From assembly GCA_018004935.1 (NCBI GenBank), contig JAGNBF010000055.1:1-48580 (forward strand): DNA of 48,580 nucleotides, in the 5' to 3' direction. Each line of letters begins with the position of its first letter. Position 1 is the stretch's first letter. The notes beneath the pieces are model-generated. The model did not search any database and was not told the DNA's origin. It saw only the letters and a program-made list of their open reading frames with translations. Below, piece by piece: positions 6,700 through 16,658 of the stretch. The position numbers and the translations under genes are program-made. Origin of the DNA: Chloroflexota bacterium. Lineage in GTDB: Bacteria > Chloroflexota > Anaerolineae > Promineifilales > Promineifilaceae.

Positions 6700-8142
6700 A
6701 TGTCTACTATCACTGGAAATGTATTGCTCCAGCAGGGCTGGCCGCAGGGTTCCATCATTGGCCTGGGATTAAAAGCGGCCCTGGCCCTGGAACAAAATGG
6801 TTATACCCATGAAACGGCTCTGGCTTTGCTGGATGAAGTGCGCCAGCACCCCACCCCCTTTGTGACTCATCCACAGGTGGGCGCATTGGCACAGGCCTGG
6901 CTGGCCATGAGTAATGTGCCCAATCCCATCCGCCCCACGGAATTAAGGAAACAACCATTGCCTTATCAGGCGTGGGGGAAGGAACTGGTAGAAGCGGGTG
7001 CCATTACGCAAATGGAAAATGCCGCCCGACTGCCCATCGCCCGTGCGGCCGCGCTCATGCCAGATGCCCATGTGGGTTATGGATTACCCATTGGCGGTGT
7101 GTTGGCGACCGAAAATAGTGTGATTCCCTATGCTGTTGGGGTAGACATCGCCTGCCGGATGCGCCTCTCAATAGTGGCCGCCTCACCTCACCTACTCGAC
7201 CAGAAACGGGATAATTTCGAGAAGGCGTTGCTTAATAGCACCCGTTTTGGTGCGGGTGTGGGCTGGGAACGCGGCCGCAGAGCCGAACACGCGGTCATGG
7301 ATGATCCGGCCTGGGGCCTGCTCCCCCTGCTTGGCCAGCTTAAAGGCACAGCGTATGAACAACTGGGCACGTCTGGCAGTGGCAACCATTTTGTTGAATG
7401 GGGTTCTCTCACTCTGGAGCAGGACGCCCCTGACCTGGGACTCACAAAAGGGCGTTATCTGGCGCTGTTATCCCATAGCGGTTCACGGGGAACCGGGGCA
7501 CGGATAGCCGAGTATTACACCAAAGTCGCCATGGAACGCCATGCCCATCTCGATGGTAATGTGAAACATCTGGCCTGGCTGGATTTGGACCGGGAAGAGG
7601 GGGCCGCCTATTGGCTGGCCATGGAGTTGGCAGGGAAATACGCGGCGGCCAATCATTTTATTATTCACGAACGTGTCCTCGCGGCCGCGGGCGTCGAAAC
7701 CCTTGCCGTTGTGGAAAATCATCACAATTTTGCCTGGCGCGAGCACCTGCCCGATGGCTCAGAAGTGATTGTGCATCGCAAAGGAGCTACCCCGGCTGGC
7801 AAAGGTGTGTTGGGTGTCATCCCCGGCTCTATGGGTGATCCGGGCTATGTCGTGCGAGGGTTGGGCAATAGTGCTTCTATCAATTCCGCCGCGCATGGGG
7901 CCGGTCGCCGGATGAGCCGCTCCGAAGCATTCGCCAAAATAGACGCGGATCAGATGGCGCGTTACCTGAAAAAGCACAACATTATTTTGTTAGGGGGTAG
8001 TCTGGACGAATCACCCCAGGCGTACAAACCGATCAAAACGGTAATGGCCGCCCAATCTGATTTGGTGGAAGCAGTGGCTGAATTTATGCCCCGCATCGTG
8101 CGGATGGATCAGGGTGGGAAGCCGCACCGGACGCGGAAGTGA
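6700..8142 (+). CDS. rtcB: RNA-splicing ligase RtcB
   Basis: 480 residues. The hallmark motifs are present in order: MPDAHVGYGLPIGGVLAT (about 121-138), VGVDIAC with metal-binding Asp149 and Cys152, GTSGSGNHFVEWG (about 225-237), HSGSRGTGA (about 263-271), and SAAHGAGRR, where His399 is the residue that becomes guanylylated. RtcB joins RNA 2',3'-cyclic phosphate or 3'-phosphate ends to 5'-hydroxyl ends with GTP and Mn2+. About the first 85 residues precede the usual core and resemble a small helical extension. No archease (an RtcB activator in other organisms) or RtcA is next to it. The start codon has only a weak GGAG-like signal (6690-6693). Repeat-filled gaps lie on both sides, so it is likely a single-gene unit. 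Confidence 0.95.
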   Translation: MSTITGNVLLQQGWPQGSIIGLGLKAALALEQNGYTHETALALLDEVRQHPTPFVTHPQVGALAQAWLAMSNVPNPIRPTELRKQPLPYQAWGKELVEAGAITQMENAARLPIARAAALMPDAHVGYGLPIGGVLATENSVIPYAVGVDIACRMRLSIVAASPHLLDQKRDNFEKALLNSTRFGAGVGWERGRRAEHAVMDDPAWGLLPLLGQLKGTAYEQLGTSGSGNHFVEWGSLTLEQDAPDLGLTKGRYLALLSHSGSRGTGARIAEYYTKVAMERHAHLDGNVKHLAWLDLDREEGAAYWLAMELAGKYAAANHFIIHERVLAAAGVETLAVVENHHNFAWREHLPDGSEVIVHRKGATPAGKGVLGVIPGSMGDPGYVVRGLGNSASINSAAHGAGRRMSRSEAFAKIDADQMARYLKKHNIILLGGSLDESPQAYKPIKTVMAAQSDLVEAVAEFMPRIVRMDQGGKPHRTRK

Positions 8143-8216
8143 GTCTGAGCCATGCCGAATGGATTGATTGACCCTTATTGTTGACCCCCATGTCAAGACC
8201 ACGATAAGCCAAAACT

Positions 8217-8314
8217 AAGTAATCGTCCAAGAATAAGTTCCGCGCAGACCTGACAGGTTTCCGAAAACGTGTCAGGTCTAAACCGGGAAGTTATTTTTAG
8301 ATGTTCACTAAGGT
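8217..8314. repeat. Family B repeat, copy 3
   Basis: AGTAATCGTCCAAGAATAAG, then the palindrome at 8246-8279 (one mismatch, AACGTGTC), then AAACCGGGAAGTTATTTTTAG and ATGTTCACT. Nearly identical end to end with 39749-39841, which suggests recent spread. Confidence 0.9.
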
Positions 8315-8384
8315 GGAACAAGGGGACGATAAACAACGGTTTCAGCGGCCAAAGTACAGTTGAGCCGGAAATTATTTTAAGTCT

Positions 8385-8492
8385 TTGGGAATTCAGGGGG
8401 TTGACAGCAAATGTACGGGCTGGCCTTGTGCCTGTCCCGTGTGGGGCAACCACACGGGTTGCCCGTACCCCACGAAATCCCCAAGAACCATT
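8385..8492. repeat. Family D repeat
   Basis: GGAATTCAGGGGGTTGACAG, then TGTACGGGCTGGCCTTGTGC, then GGGGCAACC with its inverted GGTTGCCCG, then TACCCCACGAAATCCCC. Full-length relative of 41282-41468 in inverse orientation. Fills the gap between the convergent rtcB and exporter genes. Confidence 0.8.
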
Positions 8493-8508
8493 ATTTTTAG
8501 AGGTTCAC

Positions 8509-9819
8509 TCACATTTCCCCATGTTTTTCGTGGCGACGGAAAAAGATGGAGGGAATGGCGATACCGGCGGCTAAAGCGCCTAAAATCAGGCCGGTTTTGA
8601 TCATGTTGGTGATCATGGAGAGGAGTAGGCGTTCAGGCAGGGGCGCGGCCGCAACGTTGAGCACTTCCGCCAATTGCAATAAGCCAATCATCGCCCCAAA
8701 GGCAAAAGTCCCCGGAACCATAGGAATAACCCCACAAATGGTAAAGGTGGGGGTAGGAATGCGTAACCGTCGAGCCAACAGTTCACCCAATACCCCCACG
8801 GCCAACGCACCGATGAAGGTGGATGCCTCCACGGTGCTGATTCCCTCCCAGCCTGCATTTAACACGGCCGTGCGTACGGCGTGCCCCATAGCCCCACACA
8901 AAACACACCCCCATAAAGTACGGGGGGGCACGTTAAACAATAACGCAAACCCCAACGCGGCCGCGCCAGACCAAAAAGCATCTAGCCAAATGGAGTCCAG
9001 GGGGGGAAATCCTTGCCACAAATTTGTCACCCCCGCTATACCCAGGGCGATGGCTAACCCCAAGGCAATCCCCAGCGAGATAAGCCCCCCATTGATCCCT
9101 CGGATGATTCCGGTGACAGTATGTCCTTTCAGTAAATCTTCACTGGCATTTACCAGTTGCACCCCGGGAACCAGCAACAAAACACTGGCCGCCAGGGCTA
9201 TTTGCGGCATGGTACTCCAGGCAAATAACGTAGCCGTAGAAGCCAACAACCCGGCCACGAATGCCGTCAGCACCACATTCAACAAAGCATTGGTCTGGCG
9301 ATGGGTTAACATCTGCCGAACAGCCATGGCAACCGCGGCCGCGACCCATGTCACCGCAAAAACCGGCCAATCCCCACCAAATAGGCGGCTAAACCCGGCA
9401 CAGGCCAGCCCAACCAACACCACCACCAGCCAACGGGGATACGCAGGCGGCCGCGTGGTAATCTCTTCCAACGCCGCCCGCACCCCCATTCGATCCAATT
9501 CTCCCCGGTTCACCTGGCGGCTTAGCCGATTTACCACCGCAACTGCCGTCAAATTCACCCCCCCAAAACGAACCACTCGCCGCACTTTGGTACGAAACGC
9601 CAGCCCACTGCTTGTCGTCGCAATAATGGCATTCGGCGATATAAGAATATCGAGCCAGTTGCATCCCAGCCCCGTACCCAACCGATGAACGGTTTCCTCA
9701 ACTCTGGCCGTCTCAGCCCCGTTCTGTAATAACACCTGTCCGGCCCACAAAGCCAGGTCAATCACATCCCGCAACTCTTCGGGAGGAAGTTCGGGTTTAT
9801 CTTCATTTACCATAAGCAT
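8509..9819 (-). CDS. Threonine/serine exporter, ThrE family (YjjP-YjjB fusion)
   Basis: 436 residues with about ten hydrophobic helices. The N-terminal half (1-265) is the ThrE/YjjP (DUF1212) domain: a cytoplasmic start with NGAETARVEETVHRLG, ISPNAIIAT and RLSRQVNRGEL, then five membrane helices. The C-terminal part (about 280-425) is the YjjB/ThrE_2 half with GVIPMVPGTFAFGA. Members export threonine and serine by proton antiport across the inner membrane. Here both halves are in one chain, as in actinobacterial ThrE. Two ATGs are close (9819 and 9813), and neither has a strong Shine-Dalgarno. It faces rtcB tail to tail. Confidence 0.88.
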   Translation of the reverse strand: MLMVNEDKPELPPEELRDVIDLALWAGQVLLQNGAETARVEETVHRLGTGLGCNWLDILISPNAIIATTSSGLAFRTKVRRVVRFGGVNLTAVAVVNRLSRQVNRGELDRMGVRAALEEITTRPPAYPRWLVVVLVGLACAGFSRLFGGDWPVFAVTWVAAAVAMAVRQMLTHRQTNALLNVVLTAFVAGLLASTATLFAWSTMPQIALAASVLLLVPGVQLVNASEDLLKGHTVTGIIRGINGGLISLGIALGLAIALGIAGVTNLWQGFPPLDSIWLDAFWSGAAALGFALLFNVPPRTLWGCVLCGAMGHAVRTAVLNAGWEGISTVEASTFIGALAVGVLGELLARRLRIPTPTFTICGVIPMVPGTFAFGAMIGLLQLAEVLNVAAAPLPERLLLSMITNMIKTGLILGALAAGIAIPSIFFRRHEKHGEM

Positions 9820-9933
9820 AATGTATCCATTCAGGTGTCAGAACTCATGCCCACGCTTTTGTAGTGTAAGCGTTCAGTTACCCCACCTGATCTCAATCTT
9901 AGCCCCATAGCCCCAAGAAGGGCAAGGGGAGAG

Positions 9934-10115
9934 ATCGCGATTGCAGACTCGGAGTTCCCCCACCCCCAACCCCGCCCCCAGGGGCGGGGAGTTTTTTAAG
10001 GCGGGCAAAATCGAGGGCTTCGCCCTCCGATTTTGCCCGCCAAGCGGGTTCCCCCTTCCCGATTTCGGGAATCGTCAGGGGGATGGGTTCATTTGGGTGA
10101 GTAGGCAATCGCCCT
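9934..10115. mobile_element. MITE-like element, copy 2
   Basis: 182 bp, the inverse orientation of the element at 2369-2551 and of the same internal order (CCCCGCCCCCAGGGGCGGGG hairpin, GTTTTTTAAGGCGGGC, GGCGAAGCC-type hairpin, TTCCCGATTTCGGGAA). The right end is CAATCGCCCT. The left end ATCGCGATTGC is a mutated version. Flanked directly by the 13-bp repeat GGCAAGGGGAGAG at 9921-9933 and 10116-10128. Confidence 0.8.
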
Positions 10116-10128
10116 GGCAAGGGGAGAG

Positions 10129-10218
10129 CACGCGATTGCAGACTCGGAGTTCCCCCACCCCCAAGTTTTTTAAGGCGGGTTCCCCCTTCCCGATTTCGGG
10201 AATCGTCAGGGGGATGGG
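10129..10218. mobile_element. MITE-like element, copy 3, deleted and truncated
   Basis: Starts CACGCGATTGCAGACTCGG immediately after the right target duplication of copy 2. It lacks the CCCCGCCCC hairpin and the AAAATCG hairpin, and it loses similarity after GGGGGATGGGTT. Copies 2 and 3 together fill most of the gap between the exporter and the CCA enzyme (9820-10279). Confidence 0.7.
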
Positions 10219-10279
10219 TTTCCCGAATGCGCCCCAAAACCGCTCACTGCTCTCCCCCCAAATCAGATACAATTTACCC

Positions 10280-12949
10280 ATGCTGTTAATCCTGACGCAC
10301 GAGAATGCCGATTTTGATGCGGTGGCTTCCCAGTTAGCGGCCCACAAGTTGTACCCCAACGGGGTGCCGCTCTTGTCGCGGCGTGTAAACCGGAATGTAA
10401 ATCAGTTTATTAGCCTGCACCGGGGGGCGTTGCCTTTTGTGCGGCCGCAAGAATGGCGACGTAAACATATCGAACGGGTTCTCCTGGTAGATAGCCAGTC
10501 TATTCCCACGGTACGGGGTATTCGCGGCCGCGAATCAGTTCAGGTGATTGATCACCACATCGGCCATAAAGAAAAAACGGGCTGGCAGTACCATATCGAA
10601 GCCCTGGGGGCAACCGTCACCATTTTAGTAGAGCAGATCAAAGAGGCCGGGTTAAGCCTCACCCCCATTGAGGCCACACTACTCCTATTGGGGGTGTATG
10701 AAGACACCGGCTCCCTGACCTATGACACAACCACAGCGCGAGATGGGTACGCGGCCGCGTGGCTTCTAGAGCAAGGGGCACAACTCCACATTGCCCGGCA
10801 GTTCCTCAACATTCCGCTCACCCCAGATCAGCAGGCGGTATACGAACAGCTTCACCGGTCTACCCAATGGTTCACCATTCACGAACAGGCTATTGCCATC
10901 GCTACCGCCATTGCCCCCCCCGACTTTGCCGAAGAAATTTCCTCCATCACCCACCGCCTCCGTGATGCCCTGGCCGCCACGGGTCTCATCGTTCTGGTGC
11001 AACTCAAACATCACGTCCAGATGGTTGCTCGCAGTAGCCATGAGGCAGTAGATGTGGCCCTACTGGCCAAAACCCTCGGCGGGGGAGGGCATAGTCGCGC
11101 TTCAGCGGCAATGCTTCCAGAACAAACCGTGGAGCAGGTCAAAGCGCACATCGTCCATCTGTTACCCCAAACTATCAAACCGGCAACCCGCGTCAGCCAC
11201 ATCATGTCTTACCGGGTGCAAACCTTGCCCCTCACCGCCACCGTGCGTGATGCCTACGCCCAAATGCAACGGACCGGCCATGAAGGCTTCCCGGTAATAG
11301 ATAGTGGCCAGCATATCGTGGGGCTGGTGACACGCCGGGCGATTGACCGGGCGATGAGTCACCGGCTAGAGAAATATACTCTGGACAAGGTGATGAAGAG
11401 CGGCCGCGTCACAGTGCGCCCGAATGATTCTGTTGCTCACTTGCAACGACTCATGATGGACGCCGACTGGGGGCAGATTCCTGTTGTGAATGAACAAGAT
11501 CATCTCATCGGCATTGTTACCCGCACCGATCTGTTACGCCTGCTCACCCGCCTGCCGCACGAAGAAATAGCCCCCTCGTGGCGAGAACAACTGGCCCGTT
11601 ACCTCGCACCGGCTTTATGGAACATGGTGCAAGTAATCAGCGACGCGGCCGCGGGTCTAAACTTGCCGCTCTATTTTGTTGGTGGTCTGGTACGGGACTT
11701 CCTGCTCAACAAACCCATCAGCGATGTAGACATGGTGGTAGAAGGGGATGCGATTACCCTGGCCCAATATCTGCAAAAACAGTTTGGTGGTGACTTACAC
11801 ACCCACGAACGGTTCGGCACCGCCACCTGGGGGCTTACACCAGAGGTGTGGGCCGGAACATGGGGAGAACAAGCTACCACCAACGGGGAACAGTCAAAGG
11901 TTGCCCCGTCTCTTCCGGCTTCCATAGATTTTGTCACCGCCCGCAGTGAATTCTACGAACAACCCTCCGCTTTGCCCGAAGTGGCCCGGGGTTCTATCAA
12001 ACTCGATTTACATCGGCGCGACTTTACCATCAACACCCTGGCTATTCGTCTGGATGGGGCACATCTGGGCGAATTACTGGACTTCTATGGCGGTCAACGG
12101 GATTTACAGGACGGGATCATCCGGGTTTTGCATAGCCTCAGCTTCATAGATGATCCCACCCGCATATTACGGGCCGTGCGTTTTGAACAACGGTTGGGGT
12201 TTAACATTGAACCACGTACCCTGGAACTGGTCGCGGCCGCGTTACCCATGTTAGATCGTGTCTCTGGCGAACGCATTCGTCACGAAATCGAACACAGCCT
12301 GCGGGAAGCAGATCCCAGCAAACTTCTTCAGCGGTTAGATCAGCTAGACATCCTGGCCCAACTTCACCCACAACTTACCTGGAAACCGGAACTTGTTACC
12401 GCTTTTACCTGTCTGGATGAATGCCTGCGCCAATCGGCCTGGCAAGAAACACTCCAGGGAGACACCCGTGCCCCTCTCTACTTCATTACCTGGCTGGCCT
12501 TGTTTCCCCGCGAGGTTCAGCAGGCAGTCACCAGCCGCATTCGCGCCCGCCAGAGTACCCAGGAAGATATTCTGGCCGTAATGACTATTTTGCAGACGCT
12601 GGCGGCCTTGCCCCCAGATGTTTTGCCCGGAACCGTGGAAAAGGTATTGCGGCCGCATCAAAAACGACCCCGTGTTTTCCTGGTTGCCCTTGCCCTCACC
12701 CCAGATCCCCGCCTCGTAAGTTACTTACATGACTACTTCTTCCACTACCGTCACAGCAAAACCACCATCACCGGCCATACCCTCCGCCAGATGGGCCTCA
12801 AACCCGGTCCCCACTACGCCACCATCCTCGATGGCCTCTTAGCCGCCAGGCTCAACCACCACCTCATCACCCCCGACGACGAATACACCTGGCTCACACA
12901 TTGGTTAGCGGCAAACGATCTCGAAGGAACAGAAAACCCCCACCCCTAA
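10280..12949 (+). CDS. DHH-CBS-CBS-tRNA nucleotidyltransferase fusion (CCA/A-adding type)
   Basis: 889 residues from the ATG at 10280. The open frame runs further upstream only because it crosses MITE copies. DHH phosphoesterase: NADFDA (9-14), IDHH with Asp91-His92-His93, EDTGSLT with Asp142, and the DHHA1 glycine motif GGGGHSRAS (267-275). Two CBS domains span about 305-427. The nucleotidyltransferase head has VGGLVRD at 467-473 and the catalytic pair Asp482/Asp484, followed by DPTRILRAVRFEQR, the RNA-binding neck and a helical tail. It adds C and/or A to tRNA 3' ends. The DHH part may trim oligoribonucleotides, and the CBS pair may sense adenylates. The last codons (NPHP and stop) fall inside a family C repeat. 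Seven GCGGCCGC sites. Confidence 0.92.
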   Translation: MLLILTHENADFDAVASQLAAHKLYPNGVPLLSRRVNRNVNQFISLHRGALPFVRPQEWRRKHIERVLLVDSQSIPTVRGIRGRESVQVIDHHIGHKEKTGWQYHIEALGATVTILVEQIKEAGLSLTPIEATLLLLGVYEDTGSLTYDTTTARDGYAAAWLLEQGAQLHIARQFLNIPLTPDQQAVYEQLHRSTQWFTIHEQAIAIATAIAPPDFAEEISSITHRLRDALAATGLIVLVQLKHHVQMVARSSHEAVDVALLAKTLGGGGHSRASAAMLPEQTVEQVKAHIVHLLPQTIKPATRVSHIMSYRVQTLPLTATVRDAYAQMQRTGHEGFPVIDSGQHIVGLVTRRAIDRAMSHRLEKYTLDKVMKSGRVTVRPNDSVAHLQRLMMDADWGQIPVVNEQDHLIGIVTRTDLLRLLTRLPHEEIAPSWREQLARYLAPALWNMVQVISDAAAGLNLPLYFVGGLVRDFLLNKPISDVDMVVEGDAITLAQYLQKQFGGDLHTHERFGTATWGLTPEVWAGTWGEQATTNGEQSKVAPSLPASIDFVTARSEFYEQPSALPEVARGSIKLDLHRRDFTINTLAIRLDGAHLGELLDFYGGQRDLQDGIIRVLHSLSFIDDPTRILRAVRFEQRLGFNIEPRTLELVAAALPMLDRVSGERIRHEIEHSLREADPSKLLQRLDQLDILAQLHPQLTWKPELVTAFTCLDECLRQSAWQETLQGDTRAPLYFITWLALFPREVQQAVTSRIRARQSTQEDILAVMTILQTLAALPPDVLPGTVEKVLRPHQKRPRVFLVALALTPDPRLVSYLHDYFFHYRHSKTTITGHTLRQMGLKPGPHYATILDGLLAARLNHHLITPDDEYTWLTHWLAANDLEGTENPHP

Positions 12950-12976
12950 CCCCGTCCCCAGGGGCGGGGAACTTTC
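12933..12976. repeat. Family C hairpin overlapping a stop codon
   Basis: CCCCCACCCCTAACCCCG followed by TCCCCAGGGGCGGGGAAC, the same unit as in the elements near 2500, 9970 and 16195. The TAA of the CCA enzyme is the TAA inside CCCCTAACCCC, so the repeat supplies the gene end. The remaining 12977-13227 shows no gene. A GTACTTGAGTAC palindrome lies at 13100-13111. Confidence 0.75.
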
Positions 12977-13227
12977 TCATGTGTCGGGCTTCCTTCGCGC
13001 TGGAAGCACTGGTTAAATTAATCAAAAAGTGGACTTTTTGCCGTAGGCTCAATCATTATTCGGATATTAAGGTTTTGTGGCTAATTTTTTTGTACAATGT
13101 AGTACTTGAGTACCAAAGGGCGCTTATTCCCGGTTGCCTGTTGAACCAAGAAGTGTGCGGTTGCTGTTACCGGGTTACTTACCTTTGTTCACCGTACACA
13201 CAACATGTCAACCGAAAAGGAATATAA

Positions 13228-15696
13228 ATGAAAAAACCACCTTTATTCTCCCTAACCCGTTTATTGTTTTTTCTCGTTTTAGTCCTGGCCTTGTGCGGCA
13301 TTCTCTGGCTTAGCCAGGGAGCAAACTCACCAGTTTATGCGGCTCCCTGCTCCGGCACCGACATCACGGGCACCATTTTCCGTGATTACAATGCCGACGG
13401 CACACGGGATAGCGGTGAAGATGGCATTGCCAACATCACCATCAACGCCTACAACGCCGCCGGAGCCATCGTAGATAGTTGCGAATCTCTGGCCAATGGC
13501 ACATACGGTCTGAATGTCCCTGCGGCAACACCAGTACGTCTGGAAGTTGCCACCCTGCCCGCCTATTTACAACCTGGAGCCGCCGGGGCAGATTCAGAAA
13601 CCACCGTTACTTTTGTTACCAGCCCGGCCAGCGGTATTGACATCAGCCTCAACAATCCAGGTGAATATTGCCAGGCCAACCCCAATATGGTCACCACTTG
13701 CTTTGTAGAAGGGGATCAATCGGGCACTGATGATGTCATCGTAGCCATACCTTATAATGCCTCGGGCACAGGGAGCAATATTTATCTGGCTCAGGCCAAC
13801 GAAGTGGGCACAGTCTGGGGGTTAGCCCATCAGCGCACGAGCGGTTCTGTTTTTGCTTCCTCATATGCCAAGCGTCAGGCAGGTTACGGCCCAGGGGGCA
13901 TTGGGGCAATTTATGAAATTAATGCGGGGGGCGCAGTCAGCACCCTGATTGATTTTGGCGCTTTGGCTGGCACGGATACCCATTCCCTACCCTATGATCT
14001 GGATAACGGCAGTGGGGCCAATGCCTATCCCAGTGCCACCAGTCCTTATGCGTTGGTAGGTAAAACCGCCTTCGGCAATATGGAAATCTCGGAAGATGAA
14101 ACAACACTGTATGTGATCAACCTGTTTGATCGCAGTTTGTACAGTATCAACATTGATACCCCCGTTATCACAAACCTGGGGGTAGTACCGGATCCCGGGT
14201 GTGTGAATGGGGTAGCCCGCCCCTTTGCTATGGAAGTTAAAGATGGCCTGCTCTATATCGGGGGCGTCTGTACCGCAGAAGCCCCCACCGGAACCGCGGC
14301 CAATCTGCAAGCCTACGTTTACACCTATGATCCTTCGGGTGGGTATGGGGCCACTCCGGTTCTGCAATTTCCGCTTAATTACCCCCGTGGCTGTGGTGAC
14401 ATCGATCCCACCTATACCATTGATGGGAGTGCTCCCATCACCTGCCGCACGCTTACGAATGATCTGTCCCAGGGCGCACCTGGCTCAGGGCAAGGCAGTC
14501 TCGCCGACTGGAAACCCTGGCGTGACACCTGGCCGGATCCTGAAACCAGCGCTGGGGGCAATAGTGGTTATACGGGGGGTTATTTTGGTTATTCCCAGCC
14601 CATGCTGACCAATATTGTTTTTGATGGTAATGACATGATTCTAGGATTTCGGGATCGTATGGGGGACCAGACGGGCTGGAATGACCTTGCCCCGTCTCAT
14701 GCCGATTTTCCCAGTGATAACCTTTTCACTATTCCGGCAGGGGATATTCTGCGGGCCAATCCCAATGGCTCCGGGGGGTGGACCCTCGAAAACAATGGCG
14801 CTTCTAACCCTGGTGGTATCTTTGGCCCTTCCGCCGGTGACAATAACCAACAAGGCCCCAGCAATGGTGAATATTATTTTGGTGACTTCTTCTGGGATAA
14901 TCCTGGAGGGCATGATGAAATCACGATGGGCGGCGTGGCCCAACTGCCTGGGGCACCAGAAATTGTGACTACGGCGATGGATCCGCTCCAATTAGAATCG
15001 GCGGGGCTGATCTGGCTCGATAATAGTACCGGGCAAAACAACGATCAGTATGAAATATATGGCCCTACAGCGACTGCGGCTTTTGGCAAAGCCAACGGGC
15101 TGGGGGATCTGGAGCTTATCTGTGATGCCGCACCTCTGGAAATCGGCAACCGGGTGTGGGGAGATAACAACGGCAATGGTATCCAGGATCCCGGCGAACC
15201 GGCGATCAATGGGGTAACAGTGAACCTTTACCGGAATAATGGTAATGGAACCTACACCCTGGTAGGGACAACGCTGACCAGTGGCAATGGGCAATTCATT
15301 TTTAATGATGCCAATGTAATATTGAATGGTGCCGCTGGTGTCGCCCCGAATACTGGTTATGTTATTCGTATTGATAATCTATTGCCTATTCTGGGCGCGG
15401 GTTACACGCATGTTTCTCCGGCCAATCAGGGAACCGTAGATATACGGGATACGGATGCGGTGAATGGGGATGTGATGAATGCCGGGTTGAACCGCCCAGA
15501 GATTGTCATAGCGACGCAAGGGGCGGGGTTTAACAATCATTCTTATGATTTTGGGTTTAATGCTGTACCGACGGCTATCAGTTTACAGAGTGGGGGGGTA
15601 ATAAAATCGTTGGGCATCGCGGCCGCGATCATTGCCACTCTCTCCGTCCTCAGCTTTGCCACCCTTATCATCCTGCGTCGCCGCCCTACCGCCTGA
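13228..15696 (+). CDS. Secreted SdrD-B-domain surface protein, membrane-anchored
   Basis: 822 residues. A signal peptide covers about 1-38 ([17 protein letters not shown] core, cleavage near VYAAPC). An SdrD-B-like beta module spans 44-115 ([19 protein letters not shown]). A 500-residue region (about 150-635) is shared with the next gene: [71 protein letters not shown]. It looks like a beta-propeller. A second SdrD-B module is at about 636-740 ([20 protein letters not shown]). A final helix (about 797-818) is followed by RRRPTA. There is no LPXTG. AAAAGGAAT before the ATG is a good Shine-Dalgarno. A strong terminator follows. It probably works in surface attachment or matrix, but that is inference. 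Confidence 0.85.
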   Translation: MKKPPLFSLTRLLFFLVLVLALCGILWLSQGANSPVYAAPCSGTDITGTIFRDYNADGTRDSGEDGIANITINAYNAAGAIVDSCESLANGTYGLNVPAATPVRLEVATLPAYLQPGAAGADSETTVTFVTSPASGIDISLNNPGEYCQANPNMVTTCFVEGDQSGTDDVIVAIPYNASGTGSNIYLAQANEVGTVWGLAHQRTSGSVFASSYAKRQAGYGPGGIGAIYEINAGGAVSTLIDFGALAGTDTHSLPYDLDNGSGANAYPSATSPYALVGKTAFGNMEISEDETTLYVINLFDRSLYSINIDTPVITNLGVVPDPGCVNGVARPFAMEVKDGLLYIGGVCTAEAPTGTAANLQAYVYTYDPSGGYGATPVLQFPLNYPRGCGDIDPTYTIDGSAPITCRTLTNDLSQGAPGSGQGSLADWKPWRDTWPDPETSAGGNSGYTGGYFGYSQPMLTNIVFDGNDMILGFRDRMGDQTGWNDLAPSHADFPSDNLFTIPAGDILRANPNGSGGWTLENNGASNPGGIFGPSAGDNNQQGPSNGEYYFGDFFWDNPGGHDEITMGGVAQLPGAPEIVTTAMDPLQLESAGLIWLDNSTGQNNDQYEIYGPTATAAFGKANGLGDLELICDAAPLEIGNRVWGDNNGNGIQDPGEPAINGVTVNLYRNNGNGTYTLVGTTLTSGNGQFIFNDANVILNGAAGVAPNTGYVIRIDNLLPILGAGYTHVSPANQGTVDIRDTDAVNGDVMNAGLNRPEIVIATQGAGFNNHSYDFGFNAVPTAISLQSGGVIKSLGIAAAIIATLSVLSFATLIILRRRPTA

Positions 15697-15728
15697 CACT
15701 CCTTCCCTCAATCTACTCGCTAATCTCT

Positions 15729-15758
15729 AACCGCCCGGTCTTTAACCGGGTGGTTTTT
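15729..15758 (+). terminator. Rho-independent terminator
   Basis: Stem ACCGCCCGGT (15730-15739), loop CTTT/AA, stem ACCGGGTGGT (15744-15753) with one G-U pair, then a T6 run. It lies 34 nt after the stop of the 822-aa surface protein and ends that unit. Confidence 0.85.
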
Positions 15759-15789
15759 TGTTCCGGCTCTGCCAAAGGTGCCACTACTT

Positions 15790-15850
15790 CCTACGAAAAT
15801 GTAGGACAATTGGGCAAAGGGGGTGTTTCATTTCGGTTGAGGTAACTGTT
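15790..15850. repeat. Family E fragment
   Basis: CTTCCTACGAAAATGTAGGAC resembles the left end of the repeats at 38005, 38128 and 39609. It is short and decayed. Confidence 0.5.
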
Positions 15851-15867
15851 CAGTCGTGTAAATTTAG

Positions 15868-15985
15868 CCGCCAGACCCGCCCGGCCGTAAACGACCGGGC
15901 TATGGTTACAAAGGCCGCTGGCCTGGGGTTTTAGCCCGTAGGGCTTCGTAAATTTAGCCCGGTGGTTTGACCACCAGACGGGATA
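15868..15985. repeat. Family F repeat
   Basis: CCGCCCGGCCGTAAACGACC, GGGCTATGGTTACAAAGGCC, GCTGGCCTGGGGTTTTAGCC and CGTAGGGCTTCGTAAATT follow each other. The same order occurs inside the inserted element at 5820-5895. A second arm GGTGGTTTGACCACC lies at 15961-15975. Confidence 0.7.
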
Positions 15986-16028
15986 ACTGAACGCTTACGT
16001 TCAATAATTAATGATTCGTATCTATACA

Positions 16029-16076
16029 GCCCCTCACCCTAACCCTCTCCCCAGGGAGAGGGTTAGGGTGAGGGGC
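16029..16076. repeat. 21-bp perfect inverted repeat
   Basis: GCCCCTCACCCTAACCCTCTC (16029-16049, written here as its first 20 bases plus C) is perfectly inverted at 16056-16076 with a 6-nt loop. A diverged relative is at 41531-41580. It has no U-run, so it is more likely a REP-type element than a terminator. Confidence 0.8.
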
Positions 16077-16189
16077 TGGGGTGAGGGTCAGCGGTTTCAC
16101 CTTCTCATTCCACACTCGGCGTCGTGGAAGACGCCAGCCGTCCCAGAGGGAATTCCCACGCCGAGCGTGGGAATACGTTGTGAAGGGCG

Positions 16190-16292
16190 GGGTTAGGGGT
16201 GGGGGTGGCCTCAGATAAACCCCACGCGGCAATAAAGTGACACAGCGACAGGGCGAAAAAATGTCAGATTATGCCCTTTGGCAATATATTAT
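16190..16292. repeat. Family C/H repeat
   Basis: GGTTAGGGGTGGGGGTGGCC, then ACGCGGCAATAAAGTGACAC, then GGGCGAAAAAATGTCAGATT and ATGCCCTTTGGCAATAT. An uninterrupted family H copy to compare with 5761-6315. Confidence 0.75.
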
Positions 16293-16406
16293 TTTCCTCA
16301 ACAAAACTTCTTCTCTCATCCTAAAAATATCAGGGGTGTGTTCATTACAACCTTTTTCCAACCCTATACAGGACTATGGTACTAGTAGAGCCAATTTTAT
16401 TTAGCC

Positions 16407-16658
16407 TATAATCAATACACTCGTAATGCAAAAATAGACGTTGCTCTCTTGCATTAATTTCTCGTGTCAAATAGATAGTTTATTCACTATTCATATGCAA
16501 TCCGGCCAGACTAACTTAAAGTCTAGCCGTCACATGACATAAATCTTTCTGATCCTGACGTTATCGCTGTTTCAAGGACGGATCAGCTTCATTTCGCGAT
16601 TAATCGCACATCTTTAAGGTTCCCATTAAGGGGTGTTGTCCAGACAAAGGGGTAAATT
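16407..16658 (+). promoter_or_regulatory. Long AT-rich leader of the giant surface gene
   Basis: A TATAAT at 16407-16412 is a possible -10 box, but I see no good -35. The 240 nt to the ATG contain short inverted repeats: AGACT/AGTCT near 16508-16523, CTGATCC/GGATCAG at 16549-16555 and 16580-16586, and the perfect palindrome GCGATTAATCGC at 16596-16607. AAAGGGG at 16646-16652 is the Shine-Dalgarno. The AT-rich character differs from the repeat-filled gaps elsewhere and suggests a real, structured 5' region. I do not recognise a known riboswitch. Confidence 0.4.

Noticed and set aside
8546-9688. 380-aa frame opposite the ThrE-type exporter
   Set aside because: Antisense shadow in GC-rich coding DNA. 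The minus-strand product has a clear family and membrane helices.
9941-10279. N-terminal extension of the DHH-CBS-CCA protein
   Set aside because: The extra 113 codons run straight through MITE copies. The DHH domain starts at the ATG at 10280.
16407-16658. Cyclic-di-GMP or other known riboswitch before the giant surface gene
   Set aside because: Several short inverted repeats, but none of the conserved GEMM or other riboswitch core sequences I know.
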